From Dickeya poaceiphila (GTDB lineage: Bacteria > Pseudomonadota > Gammaproteobacteria > Enterobacterales > Enterobacteriaceae), in NCBI RefSeq assembly GCF_007858975.2, contig NZ_CP042220.2, forward strand, positions 1,612,001-1,676,000: a stretch of 64,000 nucleotides of DNA, written 5' to 3'. The notes beneath the pieces are model-generated. The model was not told the origin of the DNA. It ran no database searches and worked only from the letters and a program-made list of their open reading frames with translations. Shown piece after piece: positions 1 through 9,385 of the stretch (positions are counted from its first letter, which is position 1; each line of letters starts with the position of its first letter). Made by a program: the position numbers and the translations under genes.

Positions 1-1875
1 TATTCTACAGCAGTTCATGTCGGTGGTTTAATTGAAACAGAGACATCAGTAGTTAATAAAAGGAATAAACTACAAAATAAAAACCAATTAAATCGAAAAT
101 TCTATGATGAAATCGAGCGTACGATATCAATTGGACTTTTTTCTGAAACACGCACCAAAATAGAAGATATGATATCTTCTAGCCCGACGGCTATTTCATC
201 TTGGTATCCGTTCGTGAATCTTTGCTTTAAAATGGGCGATATAGATAGTGCATTCAAGATTGTTGCCAAAGCAATTTCGATTAACTCCTATAGTTGGGAG
301 TTTTATGTACATTTGGTTATGTGTTTTTGGAAGAAAAATAAATTGCATCATGGTATTACCCTAGTAAAAAAAATACTTCGATGTGATAAGAAAAATGGTT
401 TGGCATGGGATTCAATGGGGTTGTTGCTTAGTGTTCTACAAAATTTTGATTCAGCTTTGCTATGTATGGAAAAAGCTCTTTCATTAGAGCCTGAAAATTC
501 TGCTTTTGTCAGTCACATGGGGATGGTTTGTCATAATCTAGGTCATAAGGACGCTATTAATTATCATCGTAAAGCGATTTCGCTCATGCATGATACGGAT
601 ATGACTTTATTTCCTCAATATAGTAATTTCCTGTTTGGGCTATCCCATGACATAAATATAACTGCCTCTGAATTGCTCGAAGAACACATAAAATATGGTA
701 AGAGAGTCGAGGCATTTGCTTCTCGTCATAATAGTAAATTTAGTTTTCAATTAAATAAAGATCCTGAAAGGCCGCTTCGAATTGGTCTTGTTTCTGGTGA
801 TTTAGGTAATCATCCAGTAACAAATTTTTTGGAGCCAATCTGGAATGCGGTTGATCGAAATAAATTTTCTCTTTATGCCTATTCAAGTTTTAAGCGTAAA
901 GATGAGAAAGCAGAGGCTTTAAAACGTACTGCTGCTGGCTGGCGTGACGTTGATCAAATGGGCGATCTGGAAATGGCAACGCTCATTAATAAAGATGAAA
1001 TTGATATTATTATCGATCTTTCAGGTCATACGGCTTACAACAGGTTACCGGCGTTAGCATTGAAACCTGCACCAATTCAAATGACTTGGATAGGCTATCC
1101 TGGTACGACAGGGATGAGCACTATGGATTATATCTTGCTTTATAAGCATTTTATTGGCAGAGGTAATTTGGAAAGTACGATTATAGAAAAACCCATTTAT
1201 ATACCATCAGTGAAGTTTTTTGAACCTAACAAGAATAGTCCTGATGTCAATATATTACCTGCATTGAAGAATGGTTACTTAACTTTTGCAAGCTTCAATC
1301 GACCACAAAAAATTTCCGATGAAACACTGGCTTTTTGGGCGAAAATACTTGTTGCCTTACCTACCTCCCGTCTGATTATGGGGTATATGACGGGTCAGGA
1401 GACGATCAATTATTTACGCGGCAAGTTAGTTGAGTTTGGTGCTAAAGATGAGCAACTCATATTTCGCATGAGAACAAGTCTTGATGAGTATTTGTACATG
1501 CATCATGAAGTGGATATTTTATTAGACACTTACCCTTATACTGGTGGAACGACAATCGGTCATGCATCGTGGATGGGGGTTCCTGTTTTAACACGTGAAG
1601 GTGATTCTTTGGCATCAAAACAGAGTGCTGTAATTATGAGAATATTAGGATTAGATGAGTTTATTGCTCAAAGTGATGAAGAGCTAATATCAAAAGCACA
1701 ATACTGGAATAATTCTCTAGATGATTTGAGTAAAATTCGTTCCAGTATGCGTAGTATTATGGCTGCTAAAATTAATTCTATGGATTCACCATCCATGTAT
1801 TTTGAAAAAGCGATGCGTAAAGCATGGCAAATTTACTGCTCAGGTGATCAGCCTCGATCATTCTCTATTGAGTGA
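1..1875 (+). CDS. TPR/SPINDLY-type O-GlcNAc transferase-like glycosyltransferase (5' end outside window)
   Basis: The reading frame is open from base 1, so the gene starts upstream of the window; about 624 residues are visible. The N-terminal half has helical repeats of tetratricopeptide type (for example around bases 400–600, with A-x-x-x-x-x-K-A-x-x-L-x-P-x-N-like units). From about base 760 it matches the catalytic region of GT41/SPINDLY enzymes: IGLVSGDLGNHP, then IDIIIDLSGHT, APIQMTWIGYPGTTG, FASFNRPQKI and LDTYPYTGGTTIGHASWMG. Family members transfer a sugar from a UDP- or dTDP-sugar to Ser/Thr of proteins. Upstream of an fliA–fliZ pair this suggests cytoplasmic O-glycosylation of flagellin, but the acceptor and the sugar are inferred. 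The DNA is clearly more AT-rich than the housekeeping genes further on. Confidence 0.85.
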   Translation, partial: YSTAVHVGGLIETETSVVNKRNKLQNKNQLNRKFYDEIERTISIGLFSETRTKIEDMISSSPTAISSWYPFVNLCFKMGDIDSAFKIVAKAISINSYSWEFYVHLVMCFWKKNKLHHGITLVKKILRCDKKNGLAWDSMGLLLSVLQNFDSALLCMEKALSLEPENSAFVSHMGMVCHNLGHKDAINYHRKAISLMHDTDMTLFPQYSNFLFGLSHDINITASELLEEHIKYGKRVEAFASRHNSKFSFQLNKDPERPLRIGLVSGDLGNHPVTNFLEPIWNAVDRNKFSLYAYSSFKRKDEKAEALKRTAAGWRDVDQMGDLEMATLINKDEIDIIIDLSGHTAYNRLPALALKPAPIQMTWIGYPGTTGMSTMDYILLYKHFIGRGNLESTIIEKPIYIPSVKFFEPNKNSPDVNILPALKNGYLTFASFNRPQKISDETLAFWAKILVALPTSRLIMGYMTGQETINYLRGKLVEFGAKDEQLIFRMRTSLDEYLYMHHEVDILLDTYPYTGGTTIGHASWMGVPVLTREGDSLASKQSAVIMRILGLDEFIAQSDEELISKAQYWNNSLDDLSKIRSSMRSIMAAKINSMDSPSMYFEKAMRKAWQIYCSGDQPRSFSIE

Positions 1876-2037
1876 TGAGTGAGGAAAGCAAGTAATAGAC
1901 GCTGATAATAAAAAATGATGGTTGTGTCACATAGCGGAGCTGGTATTGATAATGTTCCGTTATATGGTGGCAAACGAAAATGACGCAATAATGTCGCGGT
2001 TATGCATGATGGCATAGCTGCTAGGGACAGGTGAATG

Positions 2038-3159
2038 ATGAGCAAAAACATCTATGTAACAAGCCCTTTACTGCCTCCACTTGATGAGTTTATGCCCTAT
2101 ATGGAAAAGATATGGGATAACAAATATCTGACAAATGGTGGACCTTTCCATCAACAACTTGAGAAGTCTCTGGCTGAGTATCTGGGTGTTAAGCATCTGT
2201 GCTTGTTCACAAACGGCACACTAGCTCTATTGACAGCATTGCAGGCGTTGCGAATCACCGGTGAAGTTATTACCACTCCTTATTCGTTTGTGGCAACGTC
2301 TCACTCTTTATTATGGAATAATCTCAAGCCGGTTTTTGTTGATATTGACCCGATCACCTGCAACCTGGATCCTAAAAAAATTGAAGAGGTGATTACACCA
2401 CTTACGTCCGCTATTCTGCCTGTTCATTGTTACGGTATTCCCTGCGATGTTGATCGTATACAGGAAATTTCGGATATTTATGGTTTAAAGGTGATTTATG
2501 ATGCTGCCCATTCCTTCGGTGTAAAAAAAGATGGTACCAGTATCTTGAATTATGGAGATCTTTCTATTCTAAGTTTTCATGCGACCAAGGTATTCAATAC
2601 CATTGAGGGTGGGGCTATTATTTGCCCTGATGCTAAAATGAAGAAGCGAATAGATTATCTGAAAAATTTCGGTTTTTCAGATGAGACAACTATTGTAGCT
2701 CCGGGCATTAACGGAAAAATGAACGAAGTGCAGGCAGCATTTGGTCTATTACAATTGAATTATATTGATCAAGCGCTGGAAGATAGAAAAAGTATTTATC
2801 ATTATTATCGGAATGGCCTTGAAACTGTTCATGGTCTTAGAATGTTGGATATTCCCTCATCTATTGAATGGAATTATGCTTATTTCCCAATTCTTATGAG
2901 TGATTACTCTTTTGATATGCGGGAGAAATTATATAATTCCTTAAAAAGTAAAGGTGTTATGTCTCGCCGGTATTTTTATCCTTTAATTAGTACTTTCCCA
3001 ATGTATCGTGGCCTTGAGAGTGCTAGTACTGCAAATTTGCCAGTTGCAACAGATATTGCGAATGCAGTGCTTTGCCTGCCTATTTATCCAGGGTTGGAAA
3101 TCGATGATCAAGACAAAATTATCGACATCATCAAGCAGATACTCAGTCAGTATGCATGA
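2038..3159 (+). CDS. DegT/DnrJ/EryC1/StrS-family sugar aminotransferase, VioA-like
   Basis: PLP-dependent aminotransferase of about 373 residues, the normal family length. The motif YDAAHSFGV (PLP-ring Asp near residue 155) and SFHATKVFNTIEGG (Schiff-base Lys near residue 184) are intact. The N-terminus NIYVTSPLLPPLDEF recalls the VioA subgroup, which makes dTDP-4-amino-4,6-dideoxyglucose (viosamine) from the 4-keto sugar; that substrate is inferred. Two ATGs are adjacent (2035 and 2038). The second lies a better distance from the AGG at 2029–2031 and is preferred. A 160-base gap separates it from the glycosyltransferase upstream. It probably supplies the amino sugar used by the neighbouring transferases. 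Confidence 0.85.
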   Translation: MSKNIYVTSPLLPPLDEFMPYMEKIWDNKYLTNGGPFHQQLEKSLAEYLGVKHLCLFTNGTLALLTALQALRITGEVITTPYSFVATSHSLLWNNLKPVFVDIDPITCNLDPKKIEEVITPLTSAILPVHCYGIPCDVDRIQEISDIYGLKVIYDAAHSFGVKKDGTSILNYGDLSILSFHATKVFNTIEGGAIICPDAKMKKRIDYLKNFGFSDETTIVAPGINGKMNEVQAAFGLLQLNYIDQALEDRKSIYHYYRNGLETVHGLRMLDIPSSIEWNYAYFPILMSDYSFDMREKLYNSLKSKGVMSRRYFYPLISTFPMYRGLESASTANLPVATDIANAVLCLPIYPGLEIDDQDKIIDIIKQILSQYA

Positions 3160-3219
3160 AAACTCCCTTGGCCTCTGTATCTCTGAAGAGGTTGATGTTT
3201 TTATTTATAGAGAATAAAT

Positions 3220-4401
3220 ATGTCCACTATAGATGCTTTAATGCTTGATGCGGGTTTTTCTGCATTGCCACTGCTGGAAGCGAGTATGGAGAAGGGAAAA
3301 TCTGTTGCTGTGTGCAGTGGTAAGCCCAGTGATCCTGGACACCTTCGGGCAACGCATTCGATTGTCGAAGACTATTCTGACAAAGAGACGATTCTTAATA
3401 TTGTCAAAAAAGGAAATATCAAGGCGATTTTGCCTGGTGTTACCGATGTCTCTTATGATACGGGAGCCTGGGTAGCTCAGGCGCTTGGTATGCCTGGTTT
3501 CGATCCAGTTGATATCACGAGGATTTTGCACAAAAAAGATTTTTTTCGAGCTTATGCTCAGCGTAAAGGTTTACCAGTACCCAAAGCGGTTAGTGATATT
3601 TCAGCTGTTGGACAATTAACTCTGCCTTTTCTTGTTAAACCGGTCGATTCTTACAGTGGCCGTGGTGTTTCACTGGTTCATCATGTGCAAGATATTCAAT
3701 CGGCTTATCAGGCTGCAATAGCGGCTTCTGTCAGCGGTCAAGTAGTCATAGAAGAGTTCAAGGAAGGGTCATTACATAGTCATTCAGCATTTATCCGTAA
3801 TGGTGAGATTGCCTGTGAATTTTTTGTTGATGAACATTGCACTGTTTATCCTTATCAGGTGAATAGCAGCTGTATCGCTCACAATATGAGTGATACGTTG
3901 AAAGATGCAGTAAGTGATTGTATTAGCGATATTGTCTCAGATTTGAAATTATGTGATGGTCTATTGCATACACAATTTATTGCTAGAGATGATACATTCT
4001 GGCTAATTGAGCTGACTCGACGTTGCCCAGGAGATCTGTATTCTCAACTGATTCGCTATTCTACTGGCGTACCTTATGCAGAATATTTTGTAGCACCATT
4101 TCTCTCAATTCAGTTACCGTTTAACAGCAAACGCCCATCTGCTCGAAATTATGTTGGCAGACATACGGTTTCTGTATCTGAGTCGACTATTTTCAATGCA
4201 TTACGTTATCATCAATTGCCTGGAGCACTGTTGGAAAGTGTCGTGCTAAAGAAAAGTGGTGAGAAGCTGAATCCTGCACCAGGAGATAGGGCTGCTGTGG
4301 TATTTATGACATTTGATGATAAAACCGACTTGCTTAGTAATATTGTAAATCTGAAGAATCACTTTGTGGTAAGCCACTCTTTTTTGGAGACAAATAAATG
4401 A
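3220..4401 (+). CDS. ATP-grasp domain ligase (carboxylate–amine ligase-like)
   Basis: 393-residue protein with a pre-ATP-grasp N-terminal domain (residues 1–105) and an ATP-grasp fold. Visible elements are FLVKPVDSYSGRGVSLV (nucleotide-binding Lys and Gly-rich loop), the downstream acidic VIEEFKEG, and LLHTQFIARDDTFWLIELTRR (metal-binding Glu and Arg). Enzymes of this superfamily form an acyl-phosphate and join a carboxylate to an amine or thiol. With an aminotransferase before it and an oxidoreductase translationally coupled after it (ATGA overlap), the simplest idea is acylation of the new amino sugar with an amino acid or small acid. The substrate cannot be read from the sequence. It could also act on a peptide. 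Confidence 0.75.
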   Translation: MSTIDALMLDAGFSALPLLEASMEKGKSVAVCSGKPSDPGHLRATHSIVEDYSDKETILNIVKKGNIKAILPGVTDVSYDTGAWVAQALGMPGFDPVDITRILHKKDFFRAYAQRKGLPVPKAVSDISAVGQLTLPFLVKPVDSYSGRGVSLVHHVQDIQSAYQAAIAASVSGQVVIEEFKEGSLHSHSAFIRNGEIACEFFVDEHCTVYPYQVNSSCIAHNMSDTLKDAVSDCISDIVSDLKLCDGLLHTQFIARDDTFWLIELTRRCPGDLYSQLIRYSTGVPYAEYFVAPFLSIQLPFNSKRPSARNYVGRHTVSVSESTIFNALRYHQLPGALLESVVLKKSGEKLNPAPGDRAAVVFMTFDDKTDLLSNIVNLKNHFVVSHSFLETNK

Positions 4402-5525
4402 AAAGTATTGTAAGCAATAGAGTGGCATTGAAAATTGGATTTATTGGTGGAGGTATCAATTCAGCTGTTGGTGAAACTCATAAAATTGCATCACAGATGG
4501 ATGGTCAATTCGAGTTGGTGGCTGGTTTTTTTAGCCGTCATGCTGATATTAACCATAAAACTGCCTCATGCTGGGGTATTAATGAAAACCGAGTATATGA
4601 TGAGTTAGATAAGTTTTTAATTTCAGAAGCAGATAAATTGGATGCAATTGTTATTTTGACTCCAACACCAACCCATAAAGAAATTGTAATTGCCTGTCTT
4701 AAGTATAATTTGCCAGTTATTTGTGAAAAAGCATTAGCGACTAGTGTCGATGAAGTATTAGATATACAACGTATGTTAGTAAATGGCGCTAAACTTGCGG
4801 TGACATTTAATTATAGTGGTTATCCTATGATTCGTGAGCTACGTGAGCGTATTTTAGACGGCGAGTTAGGTAAGATCAGGCAGGTCATGATTGAAATGCC
4901 ACAAGAAGGATTTTTGAGGCATTCTCGCGATGGTTCGGTGGCTAAACCTCAATATTGGCGGCAGTATGATGGTGATATTCCTACTGTATCACTCGATCTT
5001 GGTGTTCATGCACATCAATTAGTTGATTATGTTATTGGAGAAAAAGCACTAGATGTATATGCTATAAGTCACACATTTGGTGAAGTTTCGGGTGTAATCG
5101 ATACAGTCCATTGTATTGCTAACTATACTAACAGTGTTGTATGTAATTATTGGTATAGCAAGTCTGCGCTTGGTTATAGAAATGGGTTACGAATTCGGGT
5201 ATTTGGTAGCGAAGGTACTGCTGAATGGCTCCAGATGGACCCAGAGCATTTATATATGAGCGATATTAACGGTATTTCACGGATCGTTGATCGGACTCAT
5301 CCAGATAATCGTGTTGCATCCCTTCCACGTTATAGTCGGTTTAAGGCTGGCCATCCGGCTGGTTTTATCGAAGCATTTGCAAACTACTATGAAGATATTG
5401 CGAGTTATTTGCGTGGCGATGACAACCATGATGTATTAGGTATTGATGTTGCTTTAGATGGCATTAAATTTTTAAGCAAAATTCATATGAGTACTGAACG
5501 AGGAGAAAGAATTAAAATCTGTTAA
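4398..5525 (+). CDS. Gfo/Idh/MocA-family NAD(P)-dependent oxidoreductase
   Basis: 375 residues. The N-terminal Rossmann fold begins IGFIGGGINSAVGETH, followed by VILTPTPTHKEIV and ICEKALA, a variant of the usual E-K-P motif with Ala in place of Pro. The C-terminal domain carries SLDLGVHAHQLVDY, which fits the family's catalytic Asp/His. Its ATG overlaps the stop of the ATP-grasp gene (ATGA), so the two are very likely co-translated and act in one pathway. Family members oxidise or reduce sugar hydroxyls or ketones, commonly in nucleotide-sugar pathways. The role here, modifying the sugar used by the flanking glycosyltransferases, is inferred from context. Confidence 0.82.
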   Translation: MKSIVSNRVALKIGFIGGGINSAVGETHKIASQMDGQFELVAGFFSRHADINHKTASCWGINENRVYDELDKFLISEADKLDAIVILTPTPTHKEIVIACLKYNLPVICEKALATSVDEVLDIQRMLVNGAKLAVTFNYSGYPMIRELRERILDGELGKIRQVMIEMPQEGFLRHSRDGSVAKPQYWRQYDGDIPTVSLDLGVHAHQLVDYVIGEKALDVYAISHTFGEVSGVIDTVHCIANYTNSVVCNYWYSKSALGYRNGLRIRVFGSEGTAEWLQMDPEHLYMSDINGISRIVDRTHPDNRVASLPRYSRFKAGHPAGFIEAFANYYEDIASYLRGDDNHDVLGIDVALDGIKFLSKIHMSTERGERIKIC

Positions 5526-5626
5526 GTATTACTTGGAGATAAATTCTTATTTGATTTATATGAGTTGGGAAAGAAATTGGTATAGCAATCTTTTCTTTCC
5601 TCGGTTTAATAAGAGGAATAATTAGT

Positions 5627-7990
5627 ATGTCATCGAAAGAACAAACAGCATATACTCCAATACATGTTCATCAGATAGATGATGTTGAACGATTTTTCTC
5701 TATAGTGATTCCTGTGTTCAATGGTGAAAAATTTATTCGAGATTGTTTGCTGAGTTTGGAAAAACAGGTCGCTTTATCTAATGGTACTAATTTTGAAGTG
5801 ATCGTTGTTGATGACTGTTCTGATGATAATACTATTGAAATATTAAAGAATTCTAATTGTTGCTTCAATATTAGCGTGTATTCTACGCAGAAGAATAGTG
5901 GGCCAGGAATTGCCAGGAACATTGGTATCTCCACAGCACGTGGAAAATGGATAATATTTTTAGACTCAGATGATGCATTGAAAGATGATGCTTTATATTC
6001 ACTATATGAATATATTAAAACACATGATACTCAAGTTGTTGGTTTTAACTGGCAATATGGTGGCGCACATTCTGCTGGTAAAAGTGGTAATCGTACAGAT
6101 TTTGGTAGCTTGAGTAAAAATAAAAGAGAACTGATAAGTGATTATCTATCATTAAAAATGGATGGTTCTGTTATTTACTCAACAATAGAAAAAAAGCTTA
6201 TTGTTGATAATAACGTATTCTTTTTTGATGGTTTTCATGAAGATGTAGATTTTATGCTAAAAATTTATTTTTTGGCTGAAAAAATCAGCATTTTTGATAA
6301 GATTGTTTATATAAAAAACAATCGTCAAGACTCTATAATAAATAATATTAAAAATGAGCATATTATTGGTTTTTTTCGAGCCTTTGAAGAAATAAGAAGC
6401 TTCCTGTTAACAAAAAATGCGCTAAGTTCTGTTCTCAATAAGCAATTATTTATGGGCGTTGTTGGTCTTATCGCGACAAGAGTTCGAGAAATTCAAAAAT
6501 TAAATCCTGTAAATAAATTAGAATTATATCACTTGATATATGATCAATGGAAAGGCGTTGAAGGACATTTTAATACAAATAGGAAAGTACTAATTGAAAC
6601 AAAATATTGGATGATTTACAGAAAATTTATTTCGGTTATGGAGCATGATCAAGCTAATGCTGTCACTGTATTAGATAAATTCATGGATGAAATAAAAGAA
6701 AAAAGCTGGAGTTGTTTTGACCTGCACCATTCTTTATTTCTTGCTCCAGATGAGATAAGAACTTGCTGTAAGCGATTTTTTGTTAATGGAATAATGAAAG
6801 GGGATGTTGTTTTATTAAATAACTCGAAATCAGATTCCCCTGATTTTAGTGAAGAAAATATTCTGAATGCTAAGCGAGAACTATACTTAAGATTAAATAA
6901 AGGAGAGGCAAGTGAGTGTAATGGATGCCCATTCCTGGAGTTTAAATCATGGGGCGGGATTGAAAAAGTAGCTCCAAAATATTTATCACTTGAATATCAT
7001 TCTGTATGCAATATGAAATGTGAATACTGTAATGATACCTATTATGGAGGTAAAAAACCATCTTATGATGTATATGGGTTAATTAAATCCATCGATCTTT
7101 CTCAGTGTGAATCTATAGTGTGGGGAGGAGGGGAGCCAACAATTTTTCAAGGTTTTTCTGAAAGCCTTACCTATATTTCGGATAAATTCCCTTTAGTTAA
7201 GCAACGGGTTATTACGAATGCGACTAAGTATATTAAAGAGTTAAATGATGCAATAGATAAAGATCAGGCTATAACTGTAACAAGTATTGATGCCGGTACA
7301 AGAGAGAAATTTATTGAAGTTAGGAAAAATAAGAATTTTGACCGAGTGATAAATAACCTTGTCCGTTACTCAAGTAAAAATTCAAAAAACGTCACAATTA
7401 AATATATATTTACTGATAATAATAATGACGTCGAAGAGGTTTATGCTTTTGTTTCTCTTATTGCTAAAAATAAACTTTCAAAGTGTAATTTTCAAATCAG
7501 TTATAATTTTAAGAAAGAAAAAATTGACATAAAATCAGCGACTTCAGCCGTGTTGCTGTACGGATTGTTGGTAAAAGAACATTGTCGATATGTTTTCTTT
7601 GATGATCTGCTTCGACAGCGTTTATCTGCGGTATCATCAGACGAGTATGCTAGCCTTATCAATAATCTGGATACTCTGGGTTATTCTGATATTGTTGCTA
7701 ATAAAGAGCATTATAGTGAAATTATAATTTGGGGAGCAGGTGCACAAACTAATCTTTTGTTAAATAGCACTATGTTCTTTAAAACAGTTAAAGTTAAATT
7801 TATTGTAGATAATACGCCGTCTAAGATAAATACTTCGCTGAACGGGATAGATATTTTTCATCCGGAAAAATTATTGGAGTGTGATACGCCAATTCTTATC
7901 TCTGCTGTTCAGGCTAGTCCGAGGATCTTAGAGGTTTTTGAACAAATGGGAATATCTCGTAATCGATTGATTACCGGACTTATTCTTTAA
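5627..7990 (+). CDS. Three-part fusion: GT2 glycosyltransferase – radical SAM – Rossmann-like C-terminal domain
   Basis: 787 residues preceded by a good AGAGGAA ribosome site. Residues about 24–240 are a GT-A/GT2 glycosyltransferase: SIVIPVFNGEKFI, VIVVDDCSDDNT and FLDSDDA (DxD at 113–115). Residues about 240–430 show no motif I recognise. A CxxC pair (C431, C434) precedes a canonical radical-SAM cluster motif CNMKCEYC (C461, C465, C468), followed by IVWGGGEPTIF, a typical SAM-binding glycine motif. Residues about 699–787 begin IIIWGAGAQTN and continue VKFIVDNTPSK, resembling the small nucleotide-binding domain appended to some sugar methyltransferases and transferases. A fusion of sugar transfer with radical chemistry is unusual. 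The gene is strongly AT-rich and ends the glycosylation block. The reaction and substrate are unknown. Confidence 0.8.
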   Translation: MSSKEQTAYTPIHVHQIDDVERFFSIVIPVFNGEKFIRDCLLSLEKQVALSNGTNFEVIVVDDCSDDNTIEILKNSNCCFNISVYSTQKNSGPGIARNIGISTARGKWIIFLDSDDALKDDALYSLYEYIKTHDTQVVGFNWQYGGAHSAGKSGNRTDFGSLSKNKRELISDYLSLKMDGSVIYSTIEKKLIVDNNVFFFDGFHEDVDFMLKIYFLAEKISIFDKIVYIKNNRQDSIINNIKNEHIIGFFRAFEEIRSFLLTKNALSSVLNKQLFMGVVGLIATRVREIQKLNPVNKLELYHLIYDQWKGVEGHFNTNRKVLIETKYWMIYRKFISVMEHDQANAVTVLDKFMDEIKEKSWSCFDLHHSLFLAPDEIRTCCKRFFVNGIMKGDVVLLNNSKSDSPDFSEENILNAKRELYLRLNKGEASECNGCPFLEFKSWGGIEKVAPKYLSLEYHSVCNMKCEYCNDTYYGGKKPSYDVYGLIKSIDLSQCESIVWGGGEPTIFQGFSESLTYISDKFPLVKQRVITNATKYIKELNDAIDKDQAITVTSIDAGTREKFIEVRKNKNFDRVINNLVRYSSKNSKNVTIKYIFTDNNNDVEEVYAFVSLIAKNKLSKCNFQISYNFKKEKIDIKSATSAVLLYGLLVKEHCRYVFFDDLLRQRLSAVSSDEYASLINNLDTLGYSDIVANKEHYSEIIIWGAGAQTNLLLNSTMFFKTVKVKFIVDNTPSKINTSLNGIDIFHPEKLLECDTPILISAVQASPRILEVFEQMGISRNRLITGLIL

Positions 7991-8610
7991 TTTTTTATAG
8001 GTGGTCGAGCCATAGTAAGGATCGACTGTGTTTGAATCCTCTGGTATTTATCTCTTCAGACTGATTGATACTCATAAGACCAGTACCTATCGCAGGTAGG
8101 TACTGGCAGACTCAAATTTATCTACCTCATCTGTTTACCGTACATCTTATGCCACCGGTATTCGCCAGGATACCATTATTCTAGAGTCTATATTATATAG
8201 CATCGCATATTTATACCTCACTTCTCATCATATGAGGTCAGTGTTGATGCAGTCATCATCTGGCAAATGTAGCGCTATCATCAGAGGTTATTTAGATATA
8301 CCTGTCACTGTATTAATTACAACATGTACCGCAAACATCAGTAGGTTAGAATCAAAAAAGGCGGAAATAGGACAATGGACGATATACTCTGAAGCAATAT
8401 GTGTTACGTATCGCATAGCGCTATCATAACCTCTGTCAAAAACGAATGGATTATCTTATTATTCAGGAAAGGCTCGTATCTGAGACATTCTTAGTTAGCT
8501 ATCAAAGATATCTGAAAAAAGCCTTTTTTCTACATCTGTTCTCCCGATTGCCATAGTATGCTAAACGCATAATGATGTTGAGCACCTTAATTTTATAGGT
8601 ATTTATCACT
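7991..8610. other. Intergenic region between glycosylation block and fliA
   Basis: 620 AT-rich bases between the radical-SAM fusion gene and fliA. It holds the inverted repeat at 8080–8106. A 65-codon open frame at 8232–8429 has no convincing ribosome site or family resemblance. I looked for a class-3 flagellar promoter (TAAA … GCCGATAA) ahead of fliA and saw no good match, so the fliA promoter is not assigned. Confidence 0.5.
8080..8106. terminator. Perfect inverted repeat, possible terminator of the glycosylation block
   Basis: Ten-base arms CCAGTACCTA / TAGGTACTGG separated by seven bases, about 90 bases after the fusion gene's stop. The stem would form a stable hairpin, but no T-run follows, so intrinsic termination is uncertain. 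A dimeric regulator site is an alternative. Confidence 0.45.
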
Positions 8611-9333
8611 GTGAGCGAACTGTATACCGCTGAAGGCACAATGGATAAAAATTCATTATGGAAGCGCTATGTTCCTTTGGTGCGCCATGAAGCCTTACGT
8701 TTACAGGTTCGTCTCCCGGCAAGCGTTGAGCTTGATGATCTCCTGCAAGCAGGGGGTATCGGGCTGCTCAGTGCCGTAGAGCGCTATGACTCGTTGCAAG
8801 GTACGGCATTTACTACCTATGCCGTGCAACGTATCCGTGGTGCGATGCTGGATGAGTTGCGTAGTCGGGACTGGGCGCCACGTAGTGTCAGGCGTAACGC
8901 TCGGGAAGTGGCGCAGGCGATGCAGCAGGCTGAACAGTCACTCGGTCGGGCTCCTTCCGAACAGGAAGTAGCCCAAACCCTGAATATCTCGCTGGAGGAA
9001 TATCGCCAGATACTTCTGGATACTAACAATAGCCAGTTGTTTTCTTACGATGAATGGCGGGAAGAACACGGGGATAGTGCTGAGGCGTTACTGGAAGGGA
9101 ACGAAGAAGCTAATCCGCTAAATCAACTGATGGATGTAAATTTACGCCAGCGGGTGATGGACGCGATTGAGAACCTACCAGAACGCGAAAAAATGGTGTT
9201 GACTCTCTATTATCAGGAAGAACTGAACCTAAAGGAAATTGGTGCGGTTCTGGAGGTGGGAGAGTCGCGCGTCAGTCAGTTGCATAGCCAGGCGATAAAG
9301 CGTCTGCGTGCGAAATTAATGAATGACGTTTAA
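8611..9333 (+). CDS. fliA: RNA polymerase sigma-28 factor for flagellar genes
   Basis: 240 residues, very close to E. coli FliA throughout: LYTAEGTMDKNSLWKRYVPL, the sigma region 2 core ASVELDDLLQAGGIGLL and FTTYAVQRIRGAMLDELRSRDW, and region 4 VLTLYYQEELNLKEIGAVLEVGESRVSQ. FliA directs core polymerase to late flagellar promoters (fliC, chemoreceptors) and is held off by FlgM. The start is a GTG at 8611, which gives the family's usual N-terminus. fliZ follows immediately, as in other enterics. Its position next to the sugar-modification block supports a flagellar role for that block. Confidence 0.97.
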   Translation: MSELYTAEGTMDKNSLWKRYVPLVRHEALRLQVRLPASVELDDLLQAGGIGLLSAVERYDSLQGTAFTTYAVQRIRGAMLDELRSRDWAPRSVRRNAREVAQAMQQAEQSLGRAPSEQEVAQTLNISLEEYRQILLDTNNSQLFSYDEWREEHGDSAEALLEGNEEANPLNQLMDVNLRQRVMDAIENLPEREKMVLTLYYQEELNLKEIGAVLEVGESRVSQLHSQAIKRLRAKLMNDV

Positions 9334-9385
9334 TTTTGGAGCACGCAGATATGTAGTTGTATCACATACTGTCAGGAATGGACTC

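Noticed and set aside
8232-8429. 65-codon open frame between the fusion gene and fliA
   Set aside because: No ribosome site, no family resemblance, and codon use unlike a gene.
8430-8610. Sought a FliA- or FlhDC-type promoter for fliA
   Set aside because: CCCGATTG near 8540–8550 is a poor match with no TAAA at the right distance.
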